Source: Chth-196 sp044370935
GTDB lineage: Bacteria; Verrucomicrobiota; Verrucomicrobiia; Chthoniobacterales; Chthoniobacteraceae
Assembly: GCA_044370935.1 (NCBI GenBank)
Contig: JBILUQ010000469.1
Location: 1-14,778 of the forward strand
Length of the DNA stretch: 14,778 nt
Direction: 5' to 3'
The position numbers and the translations under genes were made by a program. Below the pieces are notes generated by a model that was not told the origin of the DNA, ran no database searches, and saw nothing but the letters and a program-made list of their open reading frames with translations. Every line of letters begins with the position of its first letter. Position 1 is the first letter of the stretch. Shown here piece after piece: positions 5,610 through 13,504 of this stretch.

Positions 5610-6398
5610 AAGCGTCTCTTGCATTTGATACCTTGCGAATTTGTTGGCAGGTGTGCTTGACTTTCCTCCGTAAGTTACTTGCCCCTCATGCATTCTGTAA
5701 TAAAGCAAAACGTCCGGCATGTTTCGTAAACAGCCATATTTTTTTAGGACTTTTAATTGCAAATCATAGTCCTCGGAATAGCGGAGGTCGGGGCTGTAGT
5801 TGCCAACCGATAGGACTGCGGACTTCCGGTAGATGAGGGTAGGGTGGTTCATGAACCACTCAGAGCGGGTCGCGCGTAACCAATCGATGGTGATTTCCTG
5901 CGGATGATTCGTCTGCTGTATGAGTTCCAGCTGCGTGGACTTACCATCGGGAGCCAAGGCTGTCCGGAACATGAGAAGATTGGTTCCGGACATGACACAG
6001 TCTGGATTTTTCCGCATGAATTCAACCTGCATTTGAATGCGATTCGGTGCCATAATATCGTCTGAGTCCATTCGGAGAATTAGCTCACAATTGCATAAAG
6101 ATACTCCAAGATTGAGCGTGGCTCCTAAGCCAATGTTAAGCGGATTTTGGTGGTAGACGAGACGAGTAGAACGCGCGGATTGGGTGAAGTCTCGGAGTTG
6201 GGATTCGAGGAGAAGTGTGGAATTTTGGTCGGATCCATCATTAATCCATACTAATTCAATGCCTAAGCCTCCTGTCTGGCGCCCGATGGAATCCAGGCAC
6301 TCCCTGATGTAGATCCCGTTTGTGTTGTAGCTGCTGATCAAGAGAGACACCCACGTGTCTGGCTCTTGATGATGTGTGGTGGCTTGCGGGTGGTTCAT
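5598..6398 (-). CDS. GT2 family glycosyltransferase
   Basis: A 266-residue GT-A fold enzyme of CAZy family 2. VSLLISSYNTNGIYIRECLDSI (17-38) is the nucleotide-sugar-binding first strand and helix. WINDGSD (51-57) and the metal-binding RMDSDDIMAPNRIQMQ (109-124) follow, with WFMNHPTLIYRKS (181-193) and SEDYDLQLKV (208-217) holding the probable catalytic acid. There is no membrane segment, so it is cytoplasmic. The start is ATG at 6398 with no recognisable ribosome site. It is a lone minus-strand gene, converging on the fucosyltransferase operon and diverging from the FkbM methyltransferase gene. It probably adds one residue to the repeat unit; GT2 sequence alone does not tell donor or linkage. 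A processive synthase is ruled out by the small size and lack of TM helices. Confidence 0.9.
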   Translation of the reverse strand: MNHPQATTHHQEPDTWVSLLISSYNTNGIYIRECLDSIGRQTGGLGIELVWINDGSDQNSTLLLESQLRDFTQSARSTRLVYHQNPLNIGLGATLNLGVSLCNCELILRMDSDDIMAPNRIQMQVEFMRKNPDCVMSGTNLLMFRTALAPDGKSTQLELIQQTNHPQEITIDWLRATRSEWFMNHPTLIYRKSAVLSVGNYSPDLRYSEDYDLQLKVLKKYGCLRNMPDVLLYYRMHEGQVTYGGKSSTPANKFARYQMQETLFSP

Positions 6399-6782
6399 GA
6401 ATTTAGTGCCCAGCGTGCAAGCTTTCTCTGGGGGAGCGGCAAGCAGGCTGACAGGAAACGTTCCTCTTCAAATCGGGTTCAACGCTCAGATCTATCTCAA
6501 TACATCGTCCAGAAAATATGTTTTCGGCCTTCCTCTGGTATCGGGACGCGGTATTCTCGCGCTCCTCTGGCAATGGTATTCTTGAAAGTGTAACACACCG
6601 TGACAACAGCCAAAGCAAGACGGATGGAAATATTGGCTTCGATAACTGATTGCGTGCTACACAGTATCACCATCGCTGACCCCCTGGGGTTCGAGTCCTC
6701 AATGCACACAAGATCGCCGACAAAATAAAATTAAGAGAACTCTAAATAGGAAATACTTAGATACAGACTAGCATGATAAAAT
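6399..6782. other. Gene-free divergent intergenic region with a tRNA T-arm-like sequence
   Basis: This 384-base gap lies between two divergently transcribed genes and should hold both promoters, though I see no strong -35/-10 pair. Short frames on both strands (for example minus 6403-6618 and 6497-6709) give arginine- and cysteine-rich translations with no family resemblance. At 6685-6701, TGGGG-TTCGAGT-CCTCA has the exact form of a tRNA T-arm (five pairs, one G-T), but no acceptor, D-arm or anticodon arm can be built upstream. The last 60 bases before 6783 turn sharply AT-rich. Confidence 0.55.
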
Positions 6783-7505
6783 ATGGATAAATCAACGCAA
6801 ACTATTTTTCAATTAATAAACCACTCATTAAGGATGCATCCCGAGTTGGCGTCTTTGGTCGAAAATATTTGTCGCGAAGTCCAAGGGAAAAAGAGTGAGT
6901 TTCAAGAAAATATCAACCGCTGGTTTTCGAGCAAGGGTGACGAAACGCTCCGGCTTGATTACCCTTTGGGCGCTGATAGTTTCGTTTTTGACTTGGGAGG
7001 GTATCTTGGTGATTTCACAGCGGAGATTGCTGGAAGGTACGACTGTTATGTTTTTTTGTTTGAACCCTCCCCCCAATTTTTTGATCAATGTGTACAGCGA
7101 TTTAAGTCAAATCCAAAAATCAAATGTTTTAACTATGGGTTGGCGGATGAAGAAGGGACTTTTAGGTTATCCAAAGAGGACAATGCTTCAAGTATTTCTA
7201 AGGCCGGTGGCGGAGTAACCTGTGAAGAGATCGTTGTTAAAAATATTTCAAGAGTCATCGCTAATCTTGATGTGCGGGAGATTAATTTAATGAAAATAAA
7301 TATTGAAGGTGCTGAATTCGCGGTTTTGTCAGATTTAATTTCGTCAGGCCTGATTTCAAAAATTGAAAATATACAGGTCCAGTTCCATGAATTTTTTCAG
7401 AATTCTTGGAAATTGCGCGATCAAATCCGGCTCGAGCTCGGCAAGACGCACCAGGAGTCCTGGAACTATCCATTTGTGTGGGAATCGTGGGCGAGGAAAG
7501 CGTAG
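6783..7505 (+). CDS. FkbM-family SAM-dependent methyltransferase
   Basis: A 240-residue class I methyltransferase of the FkbM type, which O-methylates sugars or other natural-product hydroxyls. An N-terminal helical part (1-60) precedes motif I, SFVFDLGGYLGDFTAEIA (66-83), which binds SAM. VFLFEPSPQFFDQC (90-103) holds the acidic ribose-binding Glu. YGLADEEGTF (118-127) and the family hallmark INLMKINIEGAEFAVLSDLI (167-186) follow. It is probably cytoplasmic. Start ATG 6783 has no evident SD sequence. Base composition is noticeably more AT-rich than the flanking genes, with homopolymers (T7, C6 and T6 within about 7051-7082), consistent with separate acquisition. Within a glycosyltransferase cluster it most likely methylates a sugar of the polysaccharide, perhaps as a cap. 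Confidence 0.88.
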   Translation: MDKSTQTIFQLINHSLRMHPELASLVENICREVQGKKSEFQENINRWFSSKGDETLRLDYPLGADSFVFDLGGYLGDFTAEIAGRYDCYVFLFEPSPQFFDQCVQRFKSNPKIKCFNYGLADEEGTFRLSKEDNASSISKAGGGVTCEEIVVKNISRVIANLDVREINLMKINIEGAEFAVLSDLISSGLISKIENIQVQFHEFFQNSWKLRDQIRLELGKTHQESWNYPFVWESWARKA

Positions 7506-7525
7506 ACGCACGAGGTATTTCCGAG

Positions 7526-7540
7526 GTTCATTTTTTGAAC
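7526..7540. terminator. Small hairpin between converging genes
   Basis: GTTCA, five T, TGAAC forms a perfect 5-bp stem in the 92-base gap between the converging FkbM and GT32 genes. It is short and lacks a following T-run on either strand, so termination is only suggested by position. Confidence 0.2.
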
Positions 7541-7597
7541 GCTGCACTTTGCGCTCCTTGCGACAGGTGACTACTGTTCGGATGTCGTAAACTCAAA

Positions 7598-8251
7598 TCA
7601 AATTGAATTATAAAAGTTTGGATTCACAGATTCCTCGATAGTGCTACCCCAGAGTTGCCTGCAGTAAACCGGTCCTGGGCCCGTGTACTTCTGGCCTGAG
7701 TAGTGTTCCGGAATAAAAATATGGGAGGGGTAAATAGTAATTTTCGGTTGCTGCTCGATAATAGTTTGCGTGAAAAACAGGGGGCCGGTATTTTGCCAAG
7801 CTCTATTTTTTGTATCTGCGTAAGTCACTGAAGCAGTGCTCGAGAGTTTACTTACGAGTCTTCGGATCAGCGCATTGTTTTCTGATGCGCCAATATACCC
7901 GTTGGCAATAAGGTTTGGTCTTGCAATTTCATTTTCGAAGCATGCGAAAGTTTCATTTTCAAATAGGAAGTCATCTAGTTTCCTGATGCAAATCGAGTCT
8001 GCATCAACAAAAAAGCCTCCATGCCGCTGTAGGATTTCATACCGCCAGATATCCGCTTTTCCAGCCCACTCTTCGATTGCATTAAAATGATGGAGATTCT
8101 GGATTTTAAATTTCGCAATATCCTCGTTACCCCAAAGAAAATGTGTCCAGCCATCGTCTGGCGAATGTCTCTCTCTCCATGTGTTGATGAGCTTCAGAGG
8201 GCATTTTTTCGGTCCAATCCAGATTTGGTGTATGATTTTCGGTATTTTCAT
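7598..8251 (-). CDS. GT32 family (OCH1-like, DXD) glycosyltransferase
   Basis: A 217-residue enzyme of the glycosyltransferase sugar-binding DXD type (GT32; bacterial capsule and LPS enzymes related to yeast Och1). The N-terminal IPKIIHQIWIG (3-13) is the family's opening strand. GKADIWRYEILQRHGGFFVD (64-83) runs into the DAD metal site (83-85) and IRKLDDFL (89-96), and a W-rich C-terminus (Q..WGSTIEES) closes the domain. No membrane segment is seen. ATG at 8251 is directly preceded by an in-frame GTG at 8254, so the start is uncertain by one codon. It lies 84 bases downstream of a GT2 gene on the same strand and is probably co-transcribed with it. Slightly short for the family (usually 230-280), but the core is complete. 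Donor and acceptor cannot be told from sequence. Confidence 0.88.
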   Translation of the reverse strand: MKIPKIIHQIWIGPKKCPLKLINTWRERHSPDDGWTHFLWGNEDIAKFKIQNLHHFNAIEEWAGKADIWRYEILQRHGGFFVDADSICIRKLDDFLFENETFACFENEIARPNLIANGYIGASENNALIRRLVSKLSSTASVTYADTKNRAWQNTGPLFFTQTIIEQQPKITIYPSHIFIPEHYSGQKYTGPGPVYCRQLWGSTIEESVNPNFYNSI

Positions 8252-8335
8252 CACAGGCTTGTCTGGATCCCCGATGGAGCAACGACGCGTTCGTCATTTG
8301 CCATCGGGCCTTTCGCTAGATTCTTTACCGGATTC

Positions 8336-9130
8336 TTACAGCCACTCCAGAGGCGCAGTGAAGCCTATATTTGTAAGGAACTGCTGGCGCTCCAGCCGTA
8401 ATGCTTCGTTGGGTGCGGGCCAGCGTTTGTAAATGTGCATATAGTCCGAGAGCCCTCTGATGCCCAGGGCGTCGGCTGAGTTGCCGCGGCGCGTTCCGGG
8501 GTTCACAAAATCCTTGAACGTTACCGGGCCCCGCAGGTCCTTGTATTTGAACTCGGCCTCGCTCGCCACGTTTAGCAGAAAATCCCAGTCCTCTAAACTT
8601 GACAGGCAAGGCTCCTGCAGTTTTCCGCGCAAAGTCGAATGCGGGAAAATCGCGGTGTGATTCTGGATGAAATTCTTGACGTAAATGGATTGAAAATCGA
8701 TCTCCGCCATGGACTGGTCCGTGATCCTGATCGGCGGATCCTGCGGCTTGGTTCGGTCCTCTTCGACAACCCGTGGGTTCGTGTACAACACGCAACCGGG
8801 ATCTTGCCGAGTGGCGCTGTAGGCGTCGGCGAGGTAATTCGGCAGGAATGCGTCATCGTCATCCAAGAAGAGAACATACTGGCCGCGCGCGGATTGCATC
8901 CCCAGGTTTCGGCTTAGCGCTGGGCCGGAGCGGCCAACTCTCTTAAGGAAGGTGTCGTTGTCATTGAGCATCTCCCCCGCCACCTGCAGTGTGGCCGCAT
9001 CAAAAACATCGGATACTACAATCAACTCGTAGTCTGTAAACGTACTGGCCCTCAGCGAACTCAGGCAACGCCGAAGGAAAAATGCCCTGAGATGCGTTGT
9101 GATGATGATGCTGAGATACGGGGACTTCAC
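8336..9130 (-). CDS. GT2 family glycosyltransferase
   Basis: A 264-residue GT-A enzyme. YLSIIITTHLRAFFLRRCLSSL (5-26) and YELIVVSD (34-41) make the nucleotide-sugar site. RVGRSGPALSRNLGMQSARG (64-83) leads to the metal-binding FLDDDDAFLPNYL (88-100), and SLEDWDFLLNVA (178-189) carries the likely catalytic acid. There are no TM helices. The start is GTG at 9130: the frame upstream is open to 9184 but offers no ATG/GTG/TTG, and no SD is visible. It is middle gene of a minus-strand block, 105 bases after a membrane-anchored repeat protein and followed by the GT32 gene. It is expected to add a residue of the surface glycan. Its base composition is richer in GC than the fucosyltransferase operon. 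Confidence 0.9.
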   Translation of the reverse strand: MKSPYLSIIITTHLRAFFLRRCLSSLRASTFTDYELIVVSDVFDAATLQVAGEMLNDNDTFLKRVGRSGPALSRNLGMQSARGQYVLFLDDDDAFLPNYLADAYSATRQDPGCVLYTNPRVVEEDRTKPQDPPIRITDQSMAEIDFQSIYVKNFIQNHTAIFPHSTLRGKLQEPCLSSLEDWDFLLNVASEAEFKYKDLRGPVTFKDFVNPGTRRGNSADALGIRGLSDYMHIYKRWPAPNEALRLERQQFLTNIGFTAPLEWL

Positions 9131-9235
9131 GATTGGGGTGGCAAAGACGATTGGGCGCGCTGGATTTTTCCTGCGCGGCCTTCACTTTGAATATGACGGC
9201 ATACAACAGTTGCCGCAAATAGTTTCAGAGCCGTA

Positions 9236-10297
9236 TCAGGGCGCCACCGCCCGATTCGCCTGCGGGTTGGCAGTGGGATTTGTGCTGCCATTTTCGAGCT
9301 GGTTTGGAGGGGCTGGTGGCTGCGGGGGCGGCAGCAGCGTTGATGGAATCGGCATGCCTAGCATTTTTAAGTAAATCGCTCTCTCTTGCGGAGGCAGGTT
9401 TTGTTGGCTTTCAAGCCAAGCCCGGCCAACCTCCGGAGAACGTTGCGCGACCTTTGACATGACCATCGACAGAGTCTTCTGGCGGGTCGCATTTTCATCA
9501 ATGTGCGAGGCAACGTGCAGGGCGCCGCTCGGGTTGACTTCGGCGAGTCGGCCGGTGGCGTAGGGGAAGATTTGATGGCGCATTTCCTCGCTGCTTGAGT
9601 CCGCGGCTTGAACAACCAGTTTTTCGAGCTGGGTTTCATCCAGCAGGCGGCCGGTTAAAAGAGGGCGGAGCGCATCCGCTTGATGGGCCGGATCCTGCCG
9701 CAATGCCCATTGAAGGGGTGCCTCGGGGTCCATCCGGGACCAGGATTCCAACACCGGCCAGATCAAGTGCACTTGCTTGGATTCGATGGCTTTTGCAGCC
9801 GCAGCTTTCGGGTCGATCTCCGCCCAGCGCCTTGCGATCGCTCGGGTGGTCACGTAGTCGCCGTCGCTCAAATCCTTGAGCGCCGCCTCGAGGGCGGCCT
9901 CGATCTGGCCCGCCTCCATCTGGCTGGCGAGCCTGTAGGCGAGGGAGTATTTGCGTGAATCACTCTTGAGGTTTGAGAGGCGCTCAAAGATCGCGACGAG
10001 TTTTTCGGGCGGGAGCTTTGAGAGGCTCTCGTAGTTCCGCGATCCGGGAAACAGTTCTCCGGAGCGCGTCGCTCTGCCGGAGCGATTCTGAGCGGTTGAG
10101 TGCGAATCGGCATCGACGTCCCGCGCCTCAGGGGAGGTGTGAACCGCTTTGCTTTCGCTCGCAGGGGCGTCTTTGCTGGTCGGAAGAAGCACCCCGAGGG
10201 CGGTGCCGCCCAGAAGGCCCAGAGGTAGTATCAGCCATCGGCGGTGCGGGGGCAGGGATTTCACACCGATAGCTTTAGCGTGTTCAGATTGCCCCAC
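9236..10297 (-). CDS. Membrane-anchored helical-repeat protein of unknown function, proline-rich tail
   Basis: A 353-residue protein I cannot name. A short basic N-terminus ends in PHRR (17-20), followed by a single hydrophobic segment (about 21-39), suggesting an N-in anchor with the rest in the periplasm. Residues 40-80 are polar and probably disordered. From about 84 to 310 come loose helical repeats of about 30 residues with units such as RRWAEIDPKAAAAKAI, ESWSRMDPEAPLQWAL and RLAEVNPSGALHVA (pattern W..xDPxAAxxWA). Similar repeats are common in unnamed Verrucomicrobia and Planctomycetes proteins. The C-terminus (about 317-353) is rich in Pro, Asn and Ala (LLPPPQPPAPPNQ). Start GTG 10297; a GTG at 10264, just before the TM segment, is an alternative. 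The gene is clearly more GC-rich than the glycosyltransferases around it. TPR-like scaffolding is possible, but nothing proves a glycan role. Confidence 0.75.
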   Translation of the reverse strand: MGQSEHAKAIGVKSLPPHRRWLILPLGLLGGTALGVLLPTSKDAPASESKAVHTSPEARDVDADSHSTAQNRSGRATRSGELFPGSRNYESLSKLPPEKLVAIFERLSNLKSDSRKYSLAYRLASQMEAGQIEAALEAALKDLSDGDYVTTRAIARRWAEIDPKAAAAKAIESKQVHLIWPVLESWSRMDPEAPLQWALRQDPAHQADALRPLLTGRLLDETQLEKLVVQAADSSSEEMRHQIFPYATGRLAEVNPSGALHVASHIDENATRQKTLSMVMSKVAQRSPEVGRAWLESQQNLPPQERAIYLKMLGMPIPSTLLPPPQPPAPPNQLENGSTNPTANPQANRAVAP

Positions 10298-10525
10298 AAG
10301 AGAGAAGGCTCTCGGAGCCGGGTGAGGTTTCGTTGGCGATTGAGAATCAGCTCGGAGAGGGTGGGATTTCTGGTGGATTCTGGATTTTTCCCCTCGGCAG
10401 AGGCCGCCTAGGATTCTGCAACTTCAGGGTTCCTATGGGTGTGTCCTGAGTGGCGCTGCGGGTGATTTTTGAGTGCATTTGAAAATTTGCGTGCCTCGCG
10501 TCGGCTCCCCAGCCGATTGTGGGGT

Positions 10526-11410
10526 ATGAACAAGGCCATTATTCTCGCGGGGGGATCCGGTACCCGCCTTTACCCGCTCTCGCGAATTGTCTGCAAACAG
10601 TTGCTGCCTGTTTACGACAAGCCGATGATCTATCATCCGCTGTCCACCCTCATGCTTGCAGGGATTCAGGATGTGCTCATCATTTCTACACCGCATGATG
10701 TTCCGCGCTTCCGCGATCTTTTGGGGGACGGGCAGCGCATCGGGATGCGGATCTCTTACGCGGAGCAGCCTAAACCTGAGGGGATCGCCCAGGCATTCCT
10801 AATCGGGGCGGATTTTCTCAAAGGGGCCGACCATTCAGTGTTGATCCTTGGGGACAATATCTTTTACGGCAACCTAGACTTCCTGCGCGACGCGTTGCGG
10901 ATCGAGTCTGGTGCGTGCGTTTTTGCGTATCCGGTGGGTGATCCGGAGAGGTACGGGGTGGTGGAGTTCAATGAGGAAGGCCGCGCGATCAGTCTGGAGG
11001 AAAAGCCGGCGAAGCCTCGAAGTAATTTTGCAGTTCCGGGATTGTATGTTTATGATTATGAGGTGCTTGAAATTTGCCGGGAATTGAAGCCGTCTGCTCG
11101 AGGGGAGCTGGAAATCACGGATGTCAATTTGACGTATTTGCGGGCGGGAAAATTACAGGTGCGCCAGCTGAACCGCGGGATGGCCTGGCTCGACACGGGT
11201 ACGCCTGTCAGCTTGATGGAGGCGAGCAACTACATCGCGGCGATTGAACATCGGCAGGGGCTGAAGATCGCCTGTTTGGAGGAAATCGCTTATGCTAAGG
11301 GATTTATTACCCGTGAGCAGTTTGAGGCGCTCATCGTGGCTTTGCCTCGGAGCGACTACCGGACGTATCTGGAGCGCGCGCTCGTTTCTCGCTGGGATGG
11401 AGAAGTTTAG
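10526..11410 (+). CDS. rmlA: Glucose-1-phosphate thymidylyltransferase
   Basis: A 294-residue sugar nucleotidyltransferase that makes dTDP-D-glucose from dTTP and glucose-1-phosphate, the first step to dTDP-L-rhamnose and other dTDP-deoxysugars. Visible: KAIILAGGSGTRLYPLSR (3-20) with the pyrophosphorylase signature, KQLLPVYDKPMIYHPLS (24-40), QPKPEGIAQAFLIG (81-94), the metal-site LGDNIFYG (108-115), LEEKPAKPRS (157-166), GLYVYD (172-177), GELEITDVN (193-201) and WLDTGTP (221-227). Length is normal for RmlA. I chose ATG 10526, preceded by GTGGGG, since the family starts at M-K-x-I-I-L-A-G-G; an upstream TTG at 10469 would add 19 unrelated residues. rmlB, rmlC and rmlD are not adjacent, so they must lie elsewhere if rhamnose is made. 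Confidence 0.97.
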   Translation: MNKAIILAGGSGTRLYPLSRIVCKQLLPVYDKPMIYHPLSTLMLAGIQDVLIISTPHDVPRFRDLLGDGQRIGMRISYAEQPKPEGIAQAFLIGADFLKGADHSVLILGDNIFYGNLDFLRDALRIESGACVFAYPVGDPERYGVVEFNEEGRAISLEEKPAKPRSNFAVPGLYVYDYEVLEICRELKPSARGELEITDVNLTYLRAGKLQVRQLNRGMAWLDTGTPVSLMEASNYIAAIEHRQGLKIACLEEIAYAKGFITREQFEALIVALPRSDYRTYLERALVSRWDGEV

Positions 11411-11778
11411 GGGGTGTAAAGTCCCCAAAGACAGCCTGGTGTCGAGCTGAGGGAATAAAGGTTCCGTGGCCGTGCCGTCGCTGTCGGCCTTTGTCTGGGG
11501 GCCAGTTCGTGTTTTTTGGCTGTCGTTCTGATTTGCTGGCCCAGTGGGGGCTTTTGATTCCGGACTCTGATTTGTCAGGGCAGAATTGGTAGACTGCCAA
11601 GTTTCCTCCGCCGTTTTTAGCTGAGCTAGACGCCGTGAGTTGCTGGGTGGGCGGAAGGGTCGGTTGGCCTTTAGATTTGGATGGGCAATTCACGCCCGGC
11701 CATTTATGTAGCGCTTGCTTCAAACAGACTCGAGCGGATCACCTGTCAGATAGTTAAACGTGTTCTGTTTATCAACCA
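11411..11778. other. Gene-free stretch rich in inverted repeats; possible structured RNA or element
   Basis: Between rmlA and the GT-C gene there is no convincing ORF; a minus-strand frame (11331-11723) overlaps the end of rmlA and looks like no family I can name. Inverted repeats follow one another: GGGCCAG/CTGGCCC (11499-11505 with 11536-11542), GGCAG/CTGCC (11579-11583 with 11594-11598), TCCGCC/GGCGGA (11607-11612 with 11650-11655) enclosing TAGC/GCTA (11618-11621 with 11625-11628), and TGGCC/GGCCA (11665-11669 with 11698-11702) enclosing GGGC/GCCC (11683-11686 with 11694-11697). TCTGATTTG occurs twice, at 11527-11535 and 11566-11574. Whether this is RNA, a decayed mobile element or chance cannot be told here. 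The final 60 bases are AT-richer and probably hold the promoter for 11779. Confidence 0.4.
11468..11492 (+). terminator. Possible rmlA terminator
   Basis: GGCCG (11468-11472) pairs with CGGCC (11485-11489) over a 12-base loop, followed by TTTG. It lies 58 bases after the rmlA stop. The T-tract is short, so efficiency is doubtful. Confidence 0.3.
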
Positions 11779-13455
11779 ATGGATATCAGATTAACAGTCG
11801 GAGTGATTTTGTGGCTCGGCCTTTTTGTTGGCGCTGTTTTCCCGGCCCTCACCAAGGCTGAATTCAATTCCCAAAAGTGGTGGAGGTATCTGGTAGTTTT
11901 TTTTGTCGTCTTTGCAGTTGCTCTAGTGACGTGGCGACTTCGGCCCCTGCTTTACGATGGAGAAATTAATGTAGACGAGAGCCAGGTGCTCTCTCAAGCG
12001 CTGCGCTACGAGATTGACCCAATTCCGTGGCGGTCTGTCGATGGAGGCTCGGGCGGGCCATTATATACTTGGGCGGTTTGCTGGGCGCCGGTCCTCGGCC
12101 TGAAGTTTAATTATTTTGCGGCCCGAATCACAAGTCTTCTGTGCGTGTTTGCGATGATGGCTGGAATCACTGCCACGCTGGGTGAACTGGTCACTCGCCG
12201 CATGGCGCTGCTTCTTTCTTTCCCAACGATAACCTTGCTGCTGGTCAGTCTTAACTTGGATTATCTTTTCTACTCCAGCGAACAATTGCCGAGCGCAATC
12301 ATGGCTTGGGCGGTGTTTTTGATCGCGGTTGAGACGAGGAAAAGCTCCTCGCTGAATGCGTATCTCATCGGGGTGCTGACAGGATCCCTGCCTTTCTGCA
12401 AAATCCAAGCTGGGCCTGCTGCCGTATATTTGTGGGCGGTGGCGGCCGCTGTGGAAGTTGCCAATGCGGGAGGCGTGCTGGCAGCGCGGCGGGTTTTGGT
12501 TTGGCTCGTGATCGGTGGGATCACCGTGCCGGCTCTGATCTTGGCTCCAGTGGCAGTGTCGGGCTCGTGGAGCGAATTCACGGATTTGTACCTCCGCGCG
12601 GCTCTCAGTTACAAGAGCAGCACCTCCCAGACAGAGGGACCGAATGTCGGAAATTTCATGATGCTTTTAAAAAGCATTCCCGAATTCGTCTCGCACTTCA
12701 TTGTTGTTTCCGGAGTTTTTATTGCGCTGCTTTTTTACGCTGCGCCAAAATTTTTGGCCGGATCTTTGCGGTCTAAAGCGTTGGCTGTTTCTGTGTTTGG
12801 ATTTGGATGGATCCTTGCTTACAGCATTTATCGGACTGGATTCCTATTTCCCCATTACACACAGTTTTTGATTCTTCCATGTGTGATTGCGGGATTTGCT
12901 TCTGCGATCTTCATCCGAGGGTTTACCACGACCCAATCGAGGACGTTAGCTGGGGTCGTTGTTGTCTTGGTAACCCTCGTTCAGGTGCCGGCTGCGATCC
13001 GAGAGTTTAAATCGCAAAAGCGCTTCATCGCAGACTGGGGGTCAGGGGTACAGCCCATTGGCGAAGCACTCCGCAAGCTCATCGCCCCGGGGCAGAGCAT
13101 GCAGGTGTGGGGCTACGCGCCGAAATTCCATGTATTTTCCGGGATCCCTCAGGCGACCCGATTTGCAAACACCGTTCCGCTTCTTTTTTCAGACGAGGCT
13201 TTTTTGCCTTATAAAACGCGGATGCTCGAACTTTTCCTGCGAGATTTTGAAAAATCTAAGCCCGCTTTGTTTGTGGATGCGCCGGATGAGTTTTGGTTTC
13301 CGGATCCATCGACCCCGCGTGGGATCACCGCGCGGCACTCCATGCAGAAAGAAATCTCAGAGATTGTTGCGAGGGATTATCAACTGATTGGACATATCAA
13401 TTCCACCCCAGAGAGGGTTCCGATCATGGTTTACAAGCGCAGAGAAGGCCTCTAG
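11779..13455 (+). CDS. Integral membrane GT-C glycosyltransferase (ArnT/PMT-like)
   Basis: A 558-residue polytopic protein with roughly 11-12 hydrophobic helices between residues 4 and 408 and a soluble C-terminal part (about 410-558). After the second helix, the first large loop holds DGEINVDESQVLSQAL (60-75); the Asp66-Glu67 pair is the acidic catalytic-site motif of GT-C enzymes such as ArnT and protein mannosyltransferases. FPHYTQFLILP (357-367) in a late helix is also typical of them. Such enzymes use polyprenyl-phosphate sugars on the periplasmic side. The gene directly downstream, 49 bases on, is a GtrB/ArnC-type synthase of exactly that donor, so the two most likely act together to decorate LPS, a glycan or a protein. 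The sugar is unknown. ATG 11779 lacks an SD. Exact GT family (39, 83 or other) is not decided. Confidence 0.82.
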   Translation: MDIRLTVGVILWLGLFVGAVFPALTKAEFNSQKWWRYLVVFFVVFAVALVTWRLRPLLYDGEINVDESQVLSQALRYEIDPIPWRSVDGGSGGPLYTWAVCWAPVLGLKFNYFAARITSLLCVFAMMAGITATLGELVTRRMALLLSFPTITLLLVSLNLDYLFYSSEQLPSAIMAWAVFLIAVETRKSSSLNAYLIGVLTGSLPFCKIQAGPAAVYLWAVAAAVEVANAGGVLAARRVLVWLVIGGITVPALILAPVAVSGSWSEFTDLYLRAALSYKSSTSQTEGPNVGNFMMLLKSIPEFVSHFIVVSGVFIALLFYAAPKFLAGSLRSKALAVSVFGFGWILAYSIYRTGFLFPHYTQFLILPCVIAGFASAIFIRGFTTTQSRTLAGVVVVLVTLVQVPAAIREFKSQKRFIADWGSGVQPIGEALRKLIAPGQSMQVWGYAPKFHVFSGIPQATRFANTVPLLFSDEAFLPYKTRMLELFLRDFEKSKPALFVDAPDEFWFPDPSTPRGITARHSMQKEISEIVARDYQLIGHINSTPERVPIMVYKRREGL

Positions 13456-13504
13456 TTGGTGCGGATAGCAACTGATTCAACGAGTCTTTTTGAATTGCTG
13501 ATTT

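Noticed and set aside
6637..6712. Complete tRNA gene around the T-arm-like motif
   Set aside because: No 5' acceptor strand pairs with ATGCACA, and no D-arm or anticodon arm can be placed.
10469..10525. TTG start 19 codons upstream of rmlA
   Set aside because: RmlA proteins start just before KAIILAGG; ATG 10526 with GTGGGG upstream fits better.
11331..11723. 130-codon minus-strand open frame overlapping the end of rmlA
   Set aside because: Its first strand is antisense to rmlA and the rest passes through the inverted-repeat zone; no domain recognised and no ribosome site.
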